DNA of 5,834 bases from an uncultured Phycisphaera sp. Lineage in GTDB: Bacteria > Planctomycetota > Phycisphaerae > Phycisphaerales > SM1A02. The stretch covers positions 1 through 5,834 of the forward strand of contig CALDQF010000012.1 in the NCBI GenBank assembly GCA_937911845.1, in the 5' to 3' direction. This document shows positions 1-5,834 of the stretch, piece by piece. Position 1 is the stretch's first letter. Each line of letters begins with the position of its first letter. The translations under genes were made by a program, and so were the position numbers. The notes under the pieces were generated by a model that saw only the letters and a list, made by a program, of their open reading frames with translations, searched no databases and had not been told where the DNA came from.

Positions 1-54
1 AAAGACAGGGCAAGCCATAGTAGCCGTACGAGCTGGTGTACCATTGTTGGTTCT
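1..54. other. Left-edge segment upstream of the methyltransferase
   Basis: This segment is in frame with the methyltransferase and has no stop codon, so the reading frame is open to the window edge. It contains no in-frame ATG, GTG or TTG. The translated stretch (Lys-Asp-Arg-Ala-Ser-His-Ser-Ser...) does not resemble the start of a PmtA-type enzyme. I therefore read it as upstream untranslated DNA. I see no clear promoter, Shine-Dalgarno sequence or other gene in it. Confidence 0.4.
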
Positions 55-657
55 ATGGTGTCTTTGGCAGATCATGCTCGTTGGCTTGGATCGTTCTTCC
101 GTCACGGAACACGGGTCGCGTCATTGGCCCCGACCGGTCGACGTTTGGCTCGAGAGATGTGCCGCGAGATCGATCCTGAGACACCCCAGCGTATTCTTGA
201 ACTGGGCACCGGGATGGGGACGGTGACGCGGACGGCACTCGAACTCAAGCATCCAGAAAGCGAGCTCGTCTCCATCGAATTGGATGCCAAACTACTTGAA
301 GTTGCCAAACGAACGGCCCCGGGGACCACGTTCATCCACGGCAGCGTTGGTCAACTCCCCCAACTGTTGGATCAACATGAATGGGATCAGTTTGATGTCT
401 GCATCTCGTGCCTGCCTATTCCCAGTTTGCCCAAGAGCGTGAACCGAACCGTGATCGAAACATGGGAACACCGTTGCACCAGCAGTGTCTTCTCCCAACT
501 CACCGCCATCCCCTGGGTGTACTGGGGCATGTACCGGAAGATGTTTCACCATGTCAGCTTCAAGTCGGTCTGGCTCAACACGCCACCCGCCGGCGTCTAC
601 CACTGCCGAACACTGCGGGATGATTTTCAGTCAGATGGGCGGCTTGCCGGTCATTGA
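55..657 (+). CDS. PmtA-like lipid N-methyltransferase (SAM-dependent, class I)
   Basis: The gene encodes 200 residues with a Rossmann-type methyltransferase fold. Glycine-rich SAM motif I is ILELGTGMGTVT at residues 47-58. The acidic residue that binds the SAM ribose is probably E75 in SIELD. The active-site strand is DVCISCLPIPSLP at 114-126, matching the 'D-hydrophobic-S-x-LP-x-P-S-LP' signature of bacterial phospholipid N-methyltransferases. The N-terminus (FFRHGTRVASLAPTGRRLA, 14-32) and C-terminus (VWLNTPPAGVYHCR, 172-185) also fit that family, and the length is normal. Family members methylate amino groups of membrane lipids, such as phosphatidylethanolamine to phosphatidylcholine. Planctomycetes also have a related enzyme, OlsG, that methylates ornithine lipids, so the substrate is open. 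The ATG at 55 was chosen because homologues begin just before the FF..G.R segment; GTG at 58 is an alternative. No Shine-Dalgarno sequence is visible. The gene converges directly on the DUF1501 gene. Confidence 0.82.
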   Translation: MVSLADHARWLGSFFRHGTRVASLAPTGRRLAREMCREIDPETPQRILELGTGMGTVTRTALELKHPESELVSIELDAKLLEVAKRTAPGTTFIHGSVGQLPQLLDQHEWDQFDVCISCLPIPSLPKSVNRTVIETWEHRCTSSVFSQLTAIPWVYWGMYRKMFHHVSFKSVWLNTPPAGVYHCRTLRDDFQSDGRLAGH

Positions 658-660
658 TCA
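655..660. other. Abutting convergent stop codons in palindrome TGATCA
   Basis: The plus-strand methyltransferase ends with TGA at 655-657 and the minus-strand DUF1501 gene ends with TGA at 660-658. Together they form the six-base palindrome TGATCA with no base between the genes. A weak 5-bp stem (GCTTG at 642-646 with CAAGC at 663-667, 16-base loop) spans the junction. It lacks a T-tract on either side, so it is not a convincing terminator. Transcripts of the two genes must therefore overlap at their 3' ends unless termination depends on Rho. Confidence 0.9.
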
Positions 661-2055
661 GCCAAGCAAAATGTCTTTGGCCACTTCACCATGGACATCT
701 GTCAACCGGAAGTCCCGACCTGCGTGCTGGTGGGTCAAGCTTTCGTGGTTCAAGCCAAGCATGTGCAAAATAGTGGCGTGCCAATCATGGATGTGCATCC
801 TTCCATCCACCGCCTCGCGGCCGAGTGGATCGGTCGCGCCGTAAACCATGCCACCCTGCACCCCACCACCAGCCATCCACATGGAGAAGCCTTTGTTGTT
901 GTGGTCGCGGCCGTCGGTGCCTTGGGCGTCTGGAGTTCGACCAAATTCACCACCCCAAATGACTAGCGTGTCTTCAAGCAAACCACGCTGAGCGAGATCT
1001 GTCAACAAACCAGCAATAGGTCGATCAATAGAAGTGCACTGGTTGGTGAGTTCTTCACGCAAATTCCGGTGGGTGTCCCAACCCCCGAAGCCCACTTCAA
1101 TGAAGCGCACCCCGGCCTCAGCCATTCGGCGCGCGGCAAGGCACTGCCGGCCAAAAGCACTTGTGCCTTCATCATCCAATCCGTACAGATCTCGGATGGA
1201 CTCGGGTTCTTTGGCCACATCAATGACTTCAGGCAGGGTGTCCTGCATGCGGAACGCGAGTTCATAGGCGCTGATCATGCCTTCGATGCCCTCATGCGTA
1301 CCACCGGCATCACGGAGTGCAGCTTGATTCAAAGCCTGAACCAAATCCAGCTGCTCACGTTGCGCTGATCGGGTCAGGCGGGATGAATCCAGATTCGGCA
1401 TGGCTTCGACTTCGCGTCCTTGACGCAAGCGGCGACCACCCAAGTCCATACGGGTGCCTTGGTAGTGGGCGGGCAAGAACGCCGCTCCATAGTTCTGTGC
1501 ATTCCTTGGGGGATTCAATGCAACAAATCCCGGCAAGTTCTCATTTTCAGTCCCCAAGCCGTACAACGACCAAGATCCCATGGACGGTCGAACAAACTGG
1601 GTGGAACCCGTATGCATTTGCACTTGGGCCTGGGCGTGGGCTGGGATGTCAGTGTGCATGCCATTCAATACACACATTCGGTCCGCGTGCCGGGCCACGT
1701 TGGGGAACAATTCGCTGATGGGAATGCCGCTTTCCCCGTGCTGCTCGAATTTGAAAGGGGAACCCAGCAATCGACGGTTGCGGTTGCCACGCTGCCCATC
1801 AAGCCGAGAAAGCTCTGGCTTGTAATCAAATGTATCAACGTGAGAAGGCGCACCTTCCATAAACAAGAAAATGACCCGCTTCGCCGTGGCTTTGTGATGG
1901 GTGGCTCGCGGGGCGAGGGGATTTGCACCATCCAAGAGACCTTGGCCAAAAGCCAATTGCGAAAATCCGAGCATTCCAAATCCGCAGGAAAGACCACGCA
2001 ACATGTCTCGACGGGTGTACAAATCGGATTGCATTCGATTGGAGCACAGTTCCAT
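658..2055 (-). CDS. DUF1501 family protein, Tat-exported
   Basis: The gene encodes 465 residues, a usual length for DUF1501, a family in the alkaline-phosphatase/sulfatase-like superfamily whose reaction is not established. The N-terminus carries a twin-arginine signal: TRRDML at 14-19, then a hydrophobic stretch to about residue 38 ending near AFGQ. The mature part opens with FLFMEGAPSHVDTFDYKP (63-80), the family's first conserved block. Later blocks are GFGGWDTHR (322-330), WGGEFGRTP (367-375), GRDHN (382-386) and HDWHATILHMLGL (423-435). The Asp, His and Glu residues in these blocks (for example D327, H329, E370, D384, H385, H423, H426) are likely metal ligands by analogy; this is inference. 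ATG at 2055 is preferred over ATG at 2034 because a strong Shine-Dalgarno sequence lies 7 bases upstream of it. It is the second gene of an operon with the DUF1553 gene, the usual partner in planctomycetes. Its substrate cannot be inferred. Confidence 0.93.
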   Translation of the reverse strand: MELCSNRMQSDLYTRRDMLRGLSCGFGMLGFSQLAFGQGLLDGANPLAPRATHHKATAKRVIFLFMEGAPSHVDTFDYKPELSRLDGQRGNRNRRLLGSPFKFEQHGESGIPISELFPNVARHADRMCVLNGMHTDIPAHAQAQVQMHTGSTQFVRPSMGSWSLYGLGTENENLPGFVALNPPRNAQNYGAAFLPAHYQGTRMDLGGRRLRQGREVEAMPNLDSSRLTRSAQREQLDLVQALNQAALRDAGGTHEGIEGMISAYELAFRMQDTLPEVIDVAKEPESIRDLYGLDDEGTSAFGRQCLAARRMAEAGVRFIEVGFGGWDTHRNLREELTNQCTSIDRPIAGLLTDLAQRGLLEDTLVIWGGEFGRTPDAQGTDGRDHNNKGFSMWMAGGGVQGGMVYGATDPLGREAVDGRMHIHDWHATILHMLGLNHESLTHQHAGRDFRLTDVHGEVAKDILLG

Positions 2056-2062
2056 GACAAGT

Positions 2063-2069
2063 CTCCTTA
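2063..2069 (-). promoter_or_regulatory. Shine-Dalgarno of DUF1501 gene, overlapping upstream stop
   Basis: Read on the minus strand the bases are TAAGGAG. TAA (2069-2067) is the stop codon of the DUF1553 gene, and TAAGGAG also matches the complement of the 16S rRNA tail. Seven bases separate its end from the ATG at 2055. This placement fixes the DUF1501 start and suggests translational coupling, because ribosomes terminating on the upstream gene end up on the next initiation site. Confidence 0.85.
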
Positions 2070-4841
2070 GGGTCGGTACAGGAAATCAGCCGAGGCGAAC
2101 AAAGCTTGGGCCAAGGCGCTCCACGCCGCCGTCCGGGCGTCCAACGGCCCTGAGGCCGTCGACCGGAATTCACGGCTCGAAGCATAGGATGGAAAATTGG
2201 CCAAACGATCACGTGCGTCCAACAGGCGACGCAATCGATCGGGGAATCTTGGATCGCTTCGTTCGATTCCTTGGCGACGAAGTCGATTCAATTGACGCTC
2301 CACGGCTCGAGGAAAATCCTCGACCTCAAGAAGCTGTCGAACTCGATCCATTTGCTCGGGAGGAACACCCGCTTCACGCATGGAGCGATCAAGAACTTCT
2401 TGATTCGCATCGGGCGCCAGTGGCCTCAGGCGAGACAGCGACTGTTGATCGGGAGATTCTAAAGACTGAAACGCACCTTCTCTGGCATGCAATCGCGAAA
2501 CATCTTGCATGAACGTCGTGGCCGACCGCTGCTCGGCAGCCGTCGGCTCCCGTCCCAGAGTTCGGCGAAATACTTCGCGAACGTTCCGTGCATCGCTGCG
2601 TGTTGTTTGCAGAACTTGACGAGCCAACGCGTCGGCCCGACCAACCACAAAATCATCATTCAGCAATTGCAATGCCTGGGTAGGCACATTGGTCTCGTCT
2701 CGAATTCCAGTCACGAAGGACGGGTCAGCGCCATCGAAGGCGGCCAAGAATTCGGGAGGCGCACCCCGCAGACTCGGGAGATACACCGAGCGATGGTGAT
2801 CGGGACCCGAGAGTTGGGTTTGCAGTTGACCCAATCGAGCCGACCCCGGGGCAAATGAGATTGGCGACCCCTTCGGACGACTCGAGACCAATTCACCAGA
2901 AGCCATCAGCATGCTGTCTCGGATGGACTCTGCGGGCAACCTTCGCGGTGTCGAACGCCAATACAACTTGTTTTCAGGATCTTTTGCGTGGGCGGCGGAT
3001 TGGTGGTCATTCGACAAACCCCAAGTTCGGGACAACACAATCTCCCGAATCAGAGCGTCGGTGTTCCAGTCCAACTCAACGAGCCTCGTGGCCAACTTGT
3101 CCAACAATTCAGGATGCGAAGGCGACTGTCCAGAGACCCCAAAGTTATCTGGCGTCTCCACCAGCGGTCGACCCATCAGATGCAGCCAGATGCGATTGGC
3201 CCAGACACGAGCGGTCAGGGTGTTCTGCTCGTCGGTGATCCAGTGCGCGAGTTCCAGTCGTCCGGACTGGTCGGGGTTGATTTCGGGAGCAGTTGAACCG
3301 GCCAACATGTTGGGCACACTGCGCTTGACCAGTTGGCGAGGCTCATCCAGCTCGCCCCGAGCCAGGAACCGACTGTGAATCGGTACACGACGATCCGTCG
3401 CCCCCATGGCTTTGCGTTCGGATGTCAACAAACGCCCTTGGTCATCGTAACGGTCCAGAACCGTCTGGATGTTCGCGGCATTTTGCTGGTTGTTTCGAAT
3501 TTGTCCGGGATTGACACGATCACGGCCCTCGACCATCAGCCGCTCCGTCAATCGCTCCACGTTGGCCTCGCTTCGTTCCCGTGAGCGCTCCAAGAACGTA
3601 CGCATCGCCGGCGGCAAATCGGCACCATGGGAAATCTCAGCAGCTTTTGGCAGGGCAACCAAATCCGAAGGCATCCGATTGCCTGGACCTGCCAATGTGC
3701 CGTACAACGTTTCGGTACTTTCAAAAATTCCTTTGACCGCGTAATAGTCGGACTGAGGAATGGGGTCGTACTTGTGATCGTGGCATCGTGCGCAGGCCAC
3801 GGTAATGCCAAGGATGCCCTGTGAAAAAGCATCAATCTGTTCATCGATCAGGTCCGCCTGAAACTCGCGTCGGCTTCGAGTGTTGTGCCCCTTGGCACCA
3901 ATCGCCAAGTACCCGGTTGCGATCAGATTGTGAGCACGTTCGGTTTCATCCTGCGGAGGAAGCAAGTCCCCGGCCAATTGTTTGGTGATGAACTCATCAA
4001 ATGGAACGTCTTGAGCAAACGCATCGATCACCCAGTCTCGGTACCGCCAAGCGTTGGCATAGGCCACGTCGTTTTCTCGACCACTGGATTCGGCGTAACG
4101 GGCAACATCCAGCCAATGACGACCCCAGTGCTCGGCATGCTCCGCAGAGTCGAGAAGTTCATCGACATAAGACGCGAAAGCGTTGGGACTCCGATCAAGA
4201 AGTAGATCATCGAGGCGTTCTGGGTTGGCGGGAAGTCCAGTCAGATCCAGAGTCGCCCGGCGGGCCCGGGTGCGCAAATCAGCATCAGAATTGGGCTCGA
4301 TCCCGGCCGACTCAAGTTCCGCCAAGACGAAGTGATCGATGGCTCCGTTCGGCCAACTTTCATCTTGCACCATCGGCGCTTCAGGATTGGCGATGGGCTG
4401 AAAAGACCAGTGCTCGGCGAGCGCGTTTGGATCGAATCCTCCGGAAAAATCCACGTCCTCTTCTCCGGCGGCCACATCCGCTGGAACCCGAGGATCTGGT
4501 GCACCCATTCGCACCCACTGTTCGAAGTATCGAATGGTGTCATCGGGCAACTTTCGCCGTGGAGGCATCGCGTACTCGTCGTCTTCCCAACGAATGGCTT
4601 GGATCAGCAGACTCGCGTCGGGATCGCCGGGCAAGATCGCGGGTCCAGTACCGCCACCAGACAGCAAATCGATCTTGGTGTCCAACCTCAGCCCCCCCCG
4701 GGCCTTCCCGGCTTCCTTGGAATGGCAGCCATAGCAGTGGTCCACCAGGATGGGACGAATATGAGTCTCGAAGAATTTAGTCTCTTCGGGACGCAAATCA
4801 CTGGTCTCAAGGATGGCTGGAACAAGCAAAGCTGGGATCAT
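2067..4841 (-). CDS. PSCyt1/DUF1549/DUF1553 cytochrome c-like protein
   Basis: The gene encodes 924 residues if started at ATG 4841 (927 from GTG 4850); numbering here is from the ATG. PSCyt1 covers about 22-115, with haem-binding motif CYGCH at 36-40, GGLRLD around 49-54 and the conserved MPP at 92-94. DUF1549 (PSCyt2) covers about 144-373, including HWGRHWLDVARYAES and a second CxxCH, CARCH (350-354), followed by DHKYDPI. A charged linker (about 400-485) leads to DUF1553, about 525 to the end, with RLELAHWITD, RVWANRIWLHLMGRPLVETPDNFG and the terminal SADFLYRP. Within DUF1553, residues of about 772-902 form an Arg-rich stretch longer than I expect. The family is abundant in planctomycetes, is presumed exported, and has no established function; haem attachment at both motifs is inferred. 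The export signal is short (about residues 1-12) and lacks N-terminal Lys or Arg. The ATG is preferred because GAAGGTGAT places a Shine-Dalgarno sequence correctly for it and overlaps the GTG. An in-frame TAG at 4859-4857 rules out longer starts. It is the first gene of the operon with DUF1501. Confidence 0.93.
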   Translation of the reverse strand: MIPALLVPAILETSDLRPEETKFFETHIRPILVDHCYGCHSKEAGKARGGLRLDTKIDLLSGGGTGPAILPGDPDASLLIQAIRWEDDEYAMPPRRKLPDDTIRYFEQWVRMGAPDPRVPADVAAGEEDVDFSGGFDPNALAEHWSFQPIANPEAPMVQDESWPNGAIDHFVLAELESAGIEPNSDADLRTRARRATLDLTGLPANPERLDDLLLDRSPNAFASYVDELLDSAEHAEHWGRHWLDVARYAESSGRENDVAYANAWRYRDWVIDAFAQDVPFDEFITKQLAGDLLPPQDETERAHNLIATGYLAIGAKGHNTRSRREFQADLIDEQIDAFSQGILGITVACARCHDHKYDPIPQSDYYAVKGIFESTETLYGTLAGPGNRMPSDLVALPKAAEISHGADLPPAMRTFLERSRERSEANVERLTERLMVEGRDRVNPGQIRNNQQNAANIQTVLDRYDDQGRLLTSERKAMGATDRRVPIHSRFLARGELDEPRQLVKRSVPNMLAGSTAPEINPDQSGRLELAHWITDEQNTLTARVWANRIWLHLMGRPLVETPDNFGVSGQSPSHPELLDKLATRLVELDWNTDALIREIVLSRTWGLSNDHQSAAHAKDPENKLYWRSTPRRLPAESIRDSMLMASGELVSSRPKGSPISFAPGSARLGQLQTQLSGPDHHRSVYLPSLRGAPPEFLAAFDGADPSFVTGIRDETNVPTQALQLLNDDFVVGRADALARQVLQTTRSDARNVREVFRRTLGREPTAAEQRSATTFMQDVSRLHAREGAFQSLESPDQQSLSRLRPLAPDANQEVLDRSMREAGVPPEQMDRVRQLLEVEDFPRAVERQLNRLRRQGIERSDPRFPDRLRRLLDARDRLANFPSYASSREFRSTASGPLDARTAAWSALAQALFASADFLYRP
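4692..4699. repeat. Eight-base C/G homopolymer inside the PSCyt1 domain
   Basis: A run of eight C on the plus strand (eight G on the coding strand) encodes parts of the Arg-Gly-Gly codons in the conserved KARGGLRLD segment of the haem domain. The frame is intact with eight bases. Gain or loss of one base would truncate the protein soon after the first CxxCH motif. Confidence 0.9.
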
Positions 4842-4924
4842 CGAAATCACCTTCGTCTATTCTTTCGTCCAAAGTGCCAAACTCCATCCCCGAAAATGGG
4901 TCACTTTCCCGATACGGTCCTGAG
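4842..4924. promoter_or_regulatory. Divergent intergenic region between the DUF1553 operon and the SerB-like gene
   Basis: About 83 bases separate the two divergent starts, so both promoters should lie here or reach into the neighbouring coding ends. On the minus strand GAAGGTGAT (4854-4846) is the Shine-Dalgarno sequence of the DUF1553 gene, with 8 bases from its GG to the ATG. Just upstream, GACGAA occurs twice with a 12-base period (4869-4864 and 4857-4852 on the minus strand). A TTGGCA (about 4883-4888, minus) could be a -35 element, but no good -10 lies at the right distance. No convincing plus-strand promoter or Shine-Dalgarno sequence was found. Confidence 0.45.
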
Positions 4925-5605
4925 ATGCCAAAAAAGCCAATCATTTTGGACTTTGATTCCACCTTATGTGCCGTGGAAAGTTTGGATGCCTTGGCCAGCA
5001 TGGTCTTGGGCCATGATCCAGACTCGGAGGCCAAGGTGGCGGAAATCGAGCGTCTCACCAACCTCGGCATGTCTGGCGAACTGTCGCTCTCGGAGAGTTT
5101 GACCCGGAGACTCGCCACCCTCACCTTCAATCGATCCCATATCGCAGGGTTGATTGAGGCACTCCGTGACCAATTGACCCCAGGTTTGGTTGAAGACCGC
5201 CAGTGGATCTTGAACAACACGGAACATTTGCATGTGGTCTCCGGTGGATTTGCCGATTGGATTGTCCCAGTGCTCACGCCCCTGGGGTTTCGAGCAGAAC
5301 ATATCCACGCCAACGTGTTGTGCTGGGATGCGAATGTTTGTGTTGGCTTTGATCAAGACCATCCGCTGTCCCGAAACGGCGGCAAGCCAGAGATTGTCCA
5401 ACAACTCGGCTTGGGCCCTGAGAAGGGAGCAATTGCGGTGGGCGATGGCATCAGTGATTTGGAACTCAGACGGACCGGGCATGTGGACCGATTCGTTGCT
5501 TACACCGCGCATGCTTTCCGGGATGTTGTTGTCCAAGAAGGCGATATGGAAGCCTCAGACTGGACGTCCTTGAGGAATATCTTGGATCAAGTTTGGGTGG
5601 CTTAA
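4925..5605 (+). CDS. serB: SerB-like phosphoserine phosphatase (HAD-IB family)
   Basis: The gene encodes 226 residues, close to the usual length of a single-domain SerB. All four HAD motifs are present: DFDST at 9-13 (D9 the nucleophile, D11 the acid/base), VSGG at 105-108 (S106), K154 in GGKPEIV, and GDGISD at 173-178 (D174, D178 for Mg2+). E18 after motif I and the paired Arg in the SLTRRLATL segment also fit SerB, where such residues contact the phosphoserine. The expected reaction is O-phospho-L-serine plus water to L-serine plus phosphate, the last step of serine synthesis, in the cytoplasm. ATG at 4925 was chosen because motif I normally lies within about 10 residues of the start. GTG at 4874 would add 17 residues that look unlike the family. 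Neither start has a clear Shine-Dalgarno sequence. No other serine-pathway gene is visible. Another HAD-IB phosphatase with a different substrate remains possible. Confidence 0.82.
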   Translation: MPKKPIILDFDSTLCAVESLDALASMVLGHDPDSEAKVAEIERLTNLGMSGELSLSESLTRRLATLTFNRSHIAGLIEALRDQLTPGLVEDRQWILNNTEHLHVVSGGFADWIVPVLTPLGFRAEHIHANVLCWDANVCVGFDQDHPLSRNGGKPEIVQQLGLGPEKGAIAVGDGISDLELRRTGHVDRFVAYTAHAFRDVVVQEGDMEASDWTSLRNILDQVWVA

Positions 5606-5747
5606 AGCTGCCCACCTTCACGACCATGACACGGTGATAGCGCAGAAAGCCTGTTGGATGAAGACTTCGGAACCAGACCAGAAAATTTCCGCGGATCGGA
5701 GAAAACACAACCCGATAGTTACGACGGAGAAGGTCCATCGAGGGAAG
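5606..5747. other. Spacer between the SerB-like gene and tRNA-Tyr, no gene seen
   Basis: This 142-base stretch separates two convergent genes. I see no strong intrinsic terminator. The best small hairpin is TCCG/CGGA around 5687-5699 with a 5-base loop; it is too short to call. A minus-strand open frame (5738-5466) crosses the spacer and runs into the antisense of the SerB-like gene. I do not accept it as a gene. Confidence 0.4.
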
Positions 5748-5830
5748 TGGGCGTGAGAGGATTCGAACCTCTGAAGGCGTACGCCAGCAGATTTACAGTC
5801 TGCCCCCTTTGTCCACTTGGGTACACGCCC
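5748..5830 (-). tRNA. tRNA-Tyr, anticodon GTA
   Basis: Read on the minus strand this is a complete class II tRNA. The acceptor stem is GGGCGTG (5830-5824) paired with CACGCCC (5755-5749), with A at 5748 as discriminator. The D-arm region carries the CCCAAGTGG...GGG pattern of bacterial tRNA-Tyr. The anticodon stem GCAGA/TCTGC (5803-5799 and 5791-5787) closes the loop CTGTAAA, giving anticodon GTA at 5796-5794. A long variable arm (including GGCGTACGCC) is expected for bacterial Tyr. The T arm is AGAGG-TTCGAAT-CCTCT (5772-5756). The bases after the discriminator are CTT, so the CCA tail is not encoded and must be added by the CCA-adding enzyme. Its promoter lies beyond the right edge; only four bases upstream are present. 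Confidence 0.96.
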
Positions 5831-5834
5831 GAGA

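Noticed and set aside
642..667. Possible bidirectional terminator hairpin (GCTTG/CAAGC) across the convergent stops.
   Set aside because: Only 5 bp with a 16-base loop and no T-tract on either strand.
1420..2512. Long plus-strand open frames opposite the DUF1501 and DUF1553 genes (1420-2070 and 1901-2512).
   Set aside because: They lie wholly antisense to strongly supported genes, show no family motifs and have low-complexity Arg/Pro/Ser-rich translations typical of shadow frames.
4874..4924. GTG start at 4874 for the SerB-like gene, adding 17 residues.
   Set aside because: The extension is unlike SerB N-termini and would put motif I at residue 26 instead of 9; ATG at 4925 fits the family better.
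4001..5102. Plus-strand open frames of about 256-259 residues (4001-4780 and 4332-5102) opposite the PSCyt1/DUF1549 region, one running into the SerB-like gene.
   Set aside because: The composition is shadow-like and overlaps two confident genes in other frames. No Shine-Dalgarno sequence or recognisable domain.
5687..5699. TCCG/CGGA hairpin as a terminator for the SerB-like gene or tRNA.
   Set aside because: The 4-bp stem is too weak, lies over 80 bases from the SerB-like stop and has no T-run on the plus strand.
5466..5738. Minus-strand open frame of 90 codons starting 9 bases after the tRNA-Tyr 3' end and crossing the spacer.
   Set aside because: Half of it is antisense to the SerB-like gene, there is no Shine-Dalgarno sequence before its ATG, and I recognise no family. 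The first 44 codons (5738-5606) do lie in free spacer, so it is the least certain rejection.
5748..5834. tRNA gene as an integration (att) site.
   Set aside because: No integrase, no duplicated tRNA end and no island genes are visible in the window.

Overview
The window looks like chromosomal DNA of a planctomycete, or a close relative in the Planctomycetes-Verrucomicrobia group. The diagnostic signal is a minus-strand pair encoding a PSCyt1/DUF1549/DUF1553 cytochrome-like protein followed by a Tat-exported DUF1501 protein. This two-gene cassette is amplified in planctomycete genomes and uncommon elsewhere. No genus can be named from the sequence alone. There is no sign of a mobile element, CRISPR array, toxin-antitoxin pair or defence system.

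Layout from left to right. (1) 55-657 (+) is a PmtA-type lipid N-methyltransferase; its frame is open to the left edge, so an earlier start outside the window cannot be excluded. (2) 658-2055 (-) is a DUF1501 protein of the alkaline-phosphatase-like superfamily. It converges on gene 1 with no bases between the two stop codons, which form the palindrome TGATCA. (3) 2067-4841 (-) is the PSCyt1/DUF1549/DUF1553 protein, 11 bases upstream of the DUF1501 start; its TAA stop overlaps that gene's Shine-Dalgarno sequence, so the two form an operon read from about 4.85 kb towards 0.66 kb. (4) A divergent intergenic region of about 83 bases lies at 4842-4924. (5) 4925-5605 (+) is a SerB-like HAD phosphatase. 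(6) 5606-5747 is a spacer with no convincing gene. (7) 5748-5830 (-) is a complete tRNA-Tyr(GTA) with a long variable arm and no encoded CCA.

The DUF1553 and DUF1501 proteins are probably exported and act together in the periplasm (paryphoplasm) or at the cell surface. Their biochemical role is not established; a part in breakdown or redox chemistry of complex substrates is often proposed. The methyltransferase (membrane lipid), SerB-like phosphatase (serine biosynthesis) and tRNA-Tyr are housekeeping-type neighbours with no obvious link to the pair. I see no wholly new system. The points most worth a second look are an Arg-rich stretch of roughly 100 or more residues inserted near the C-terminus of the DUF1553 protein, an eight-G tract in its haem domain, its unusually short export signal, and the abutting convergent stops.
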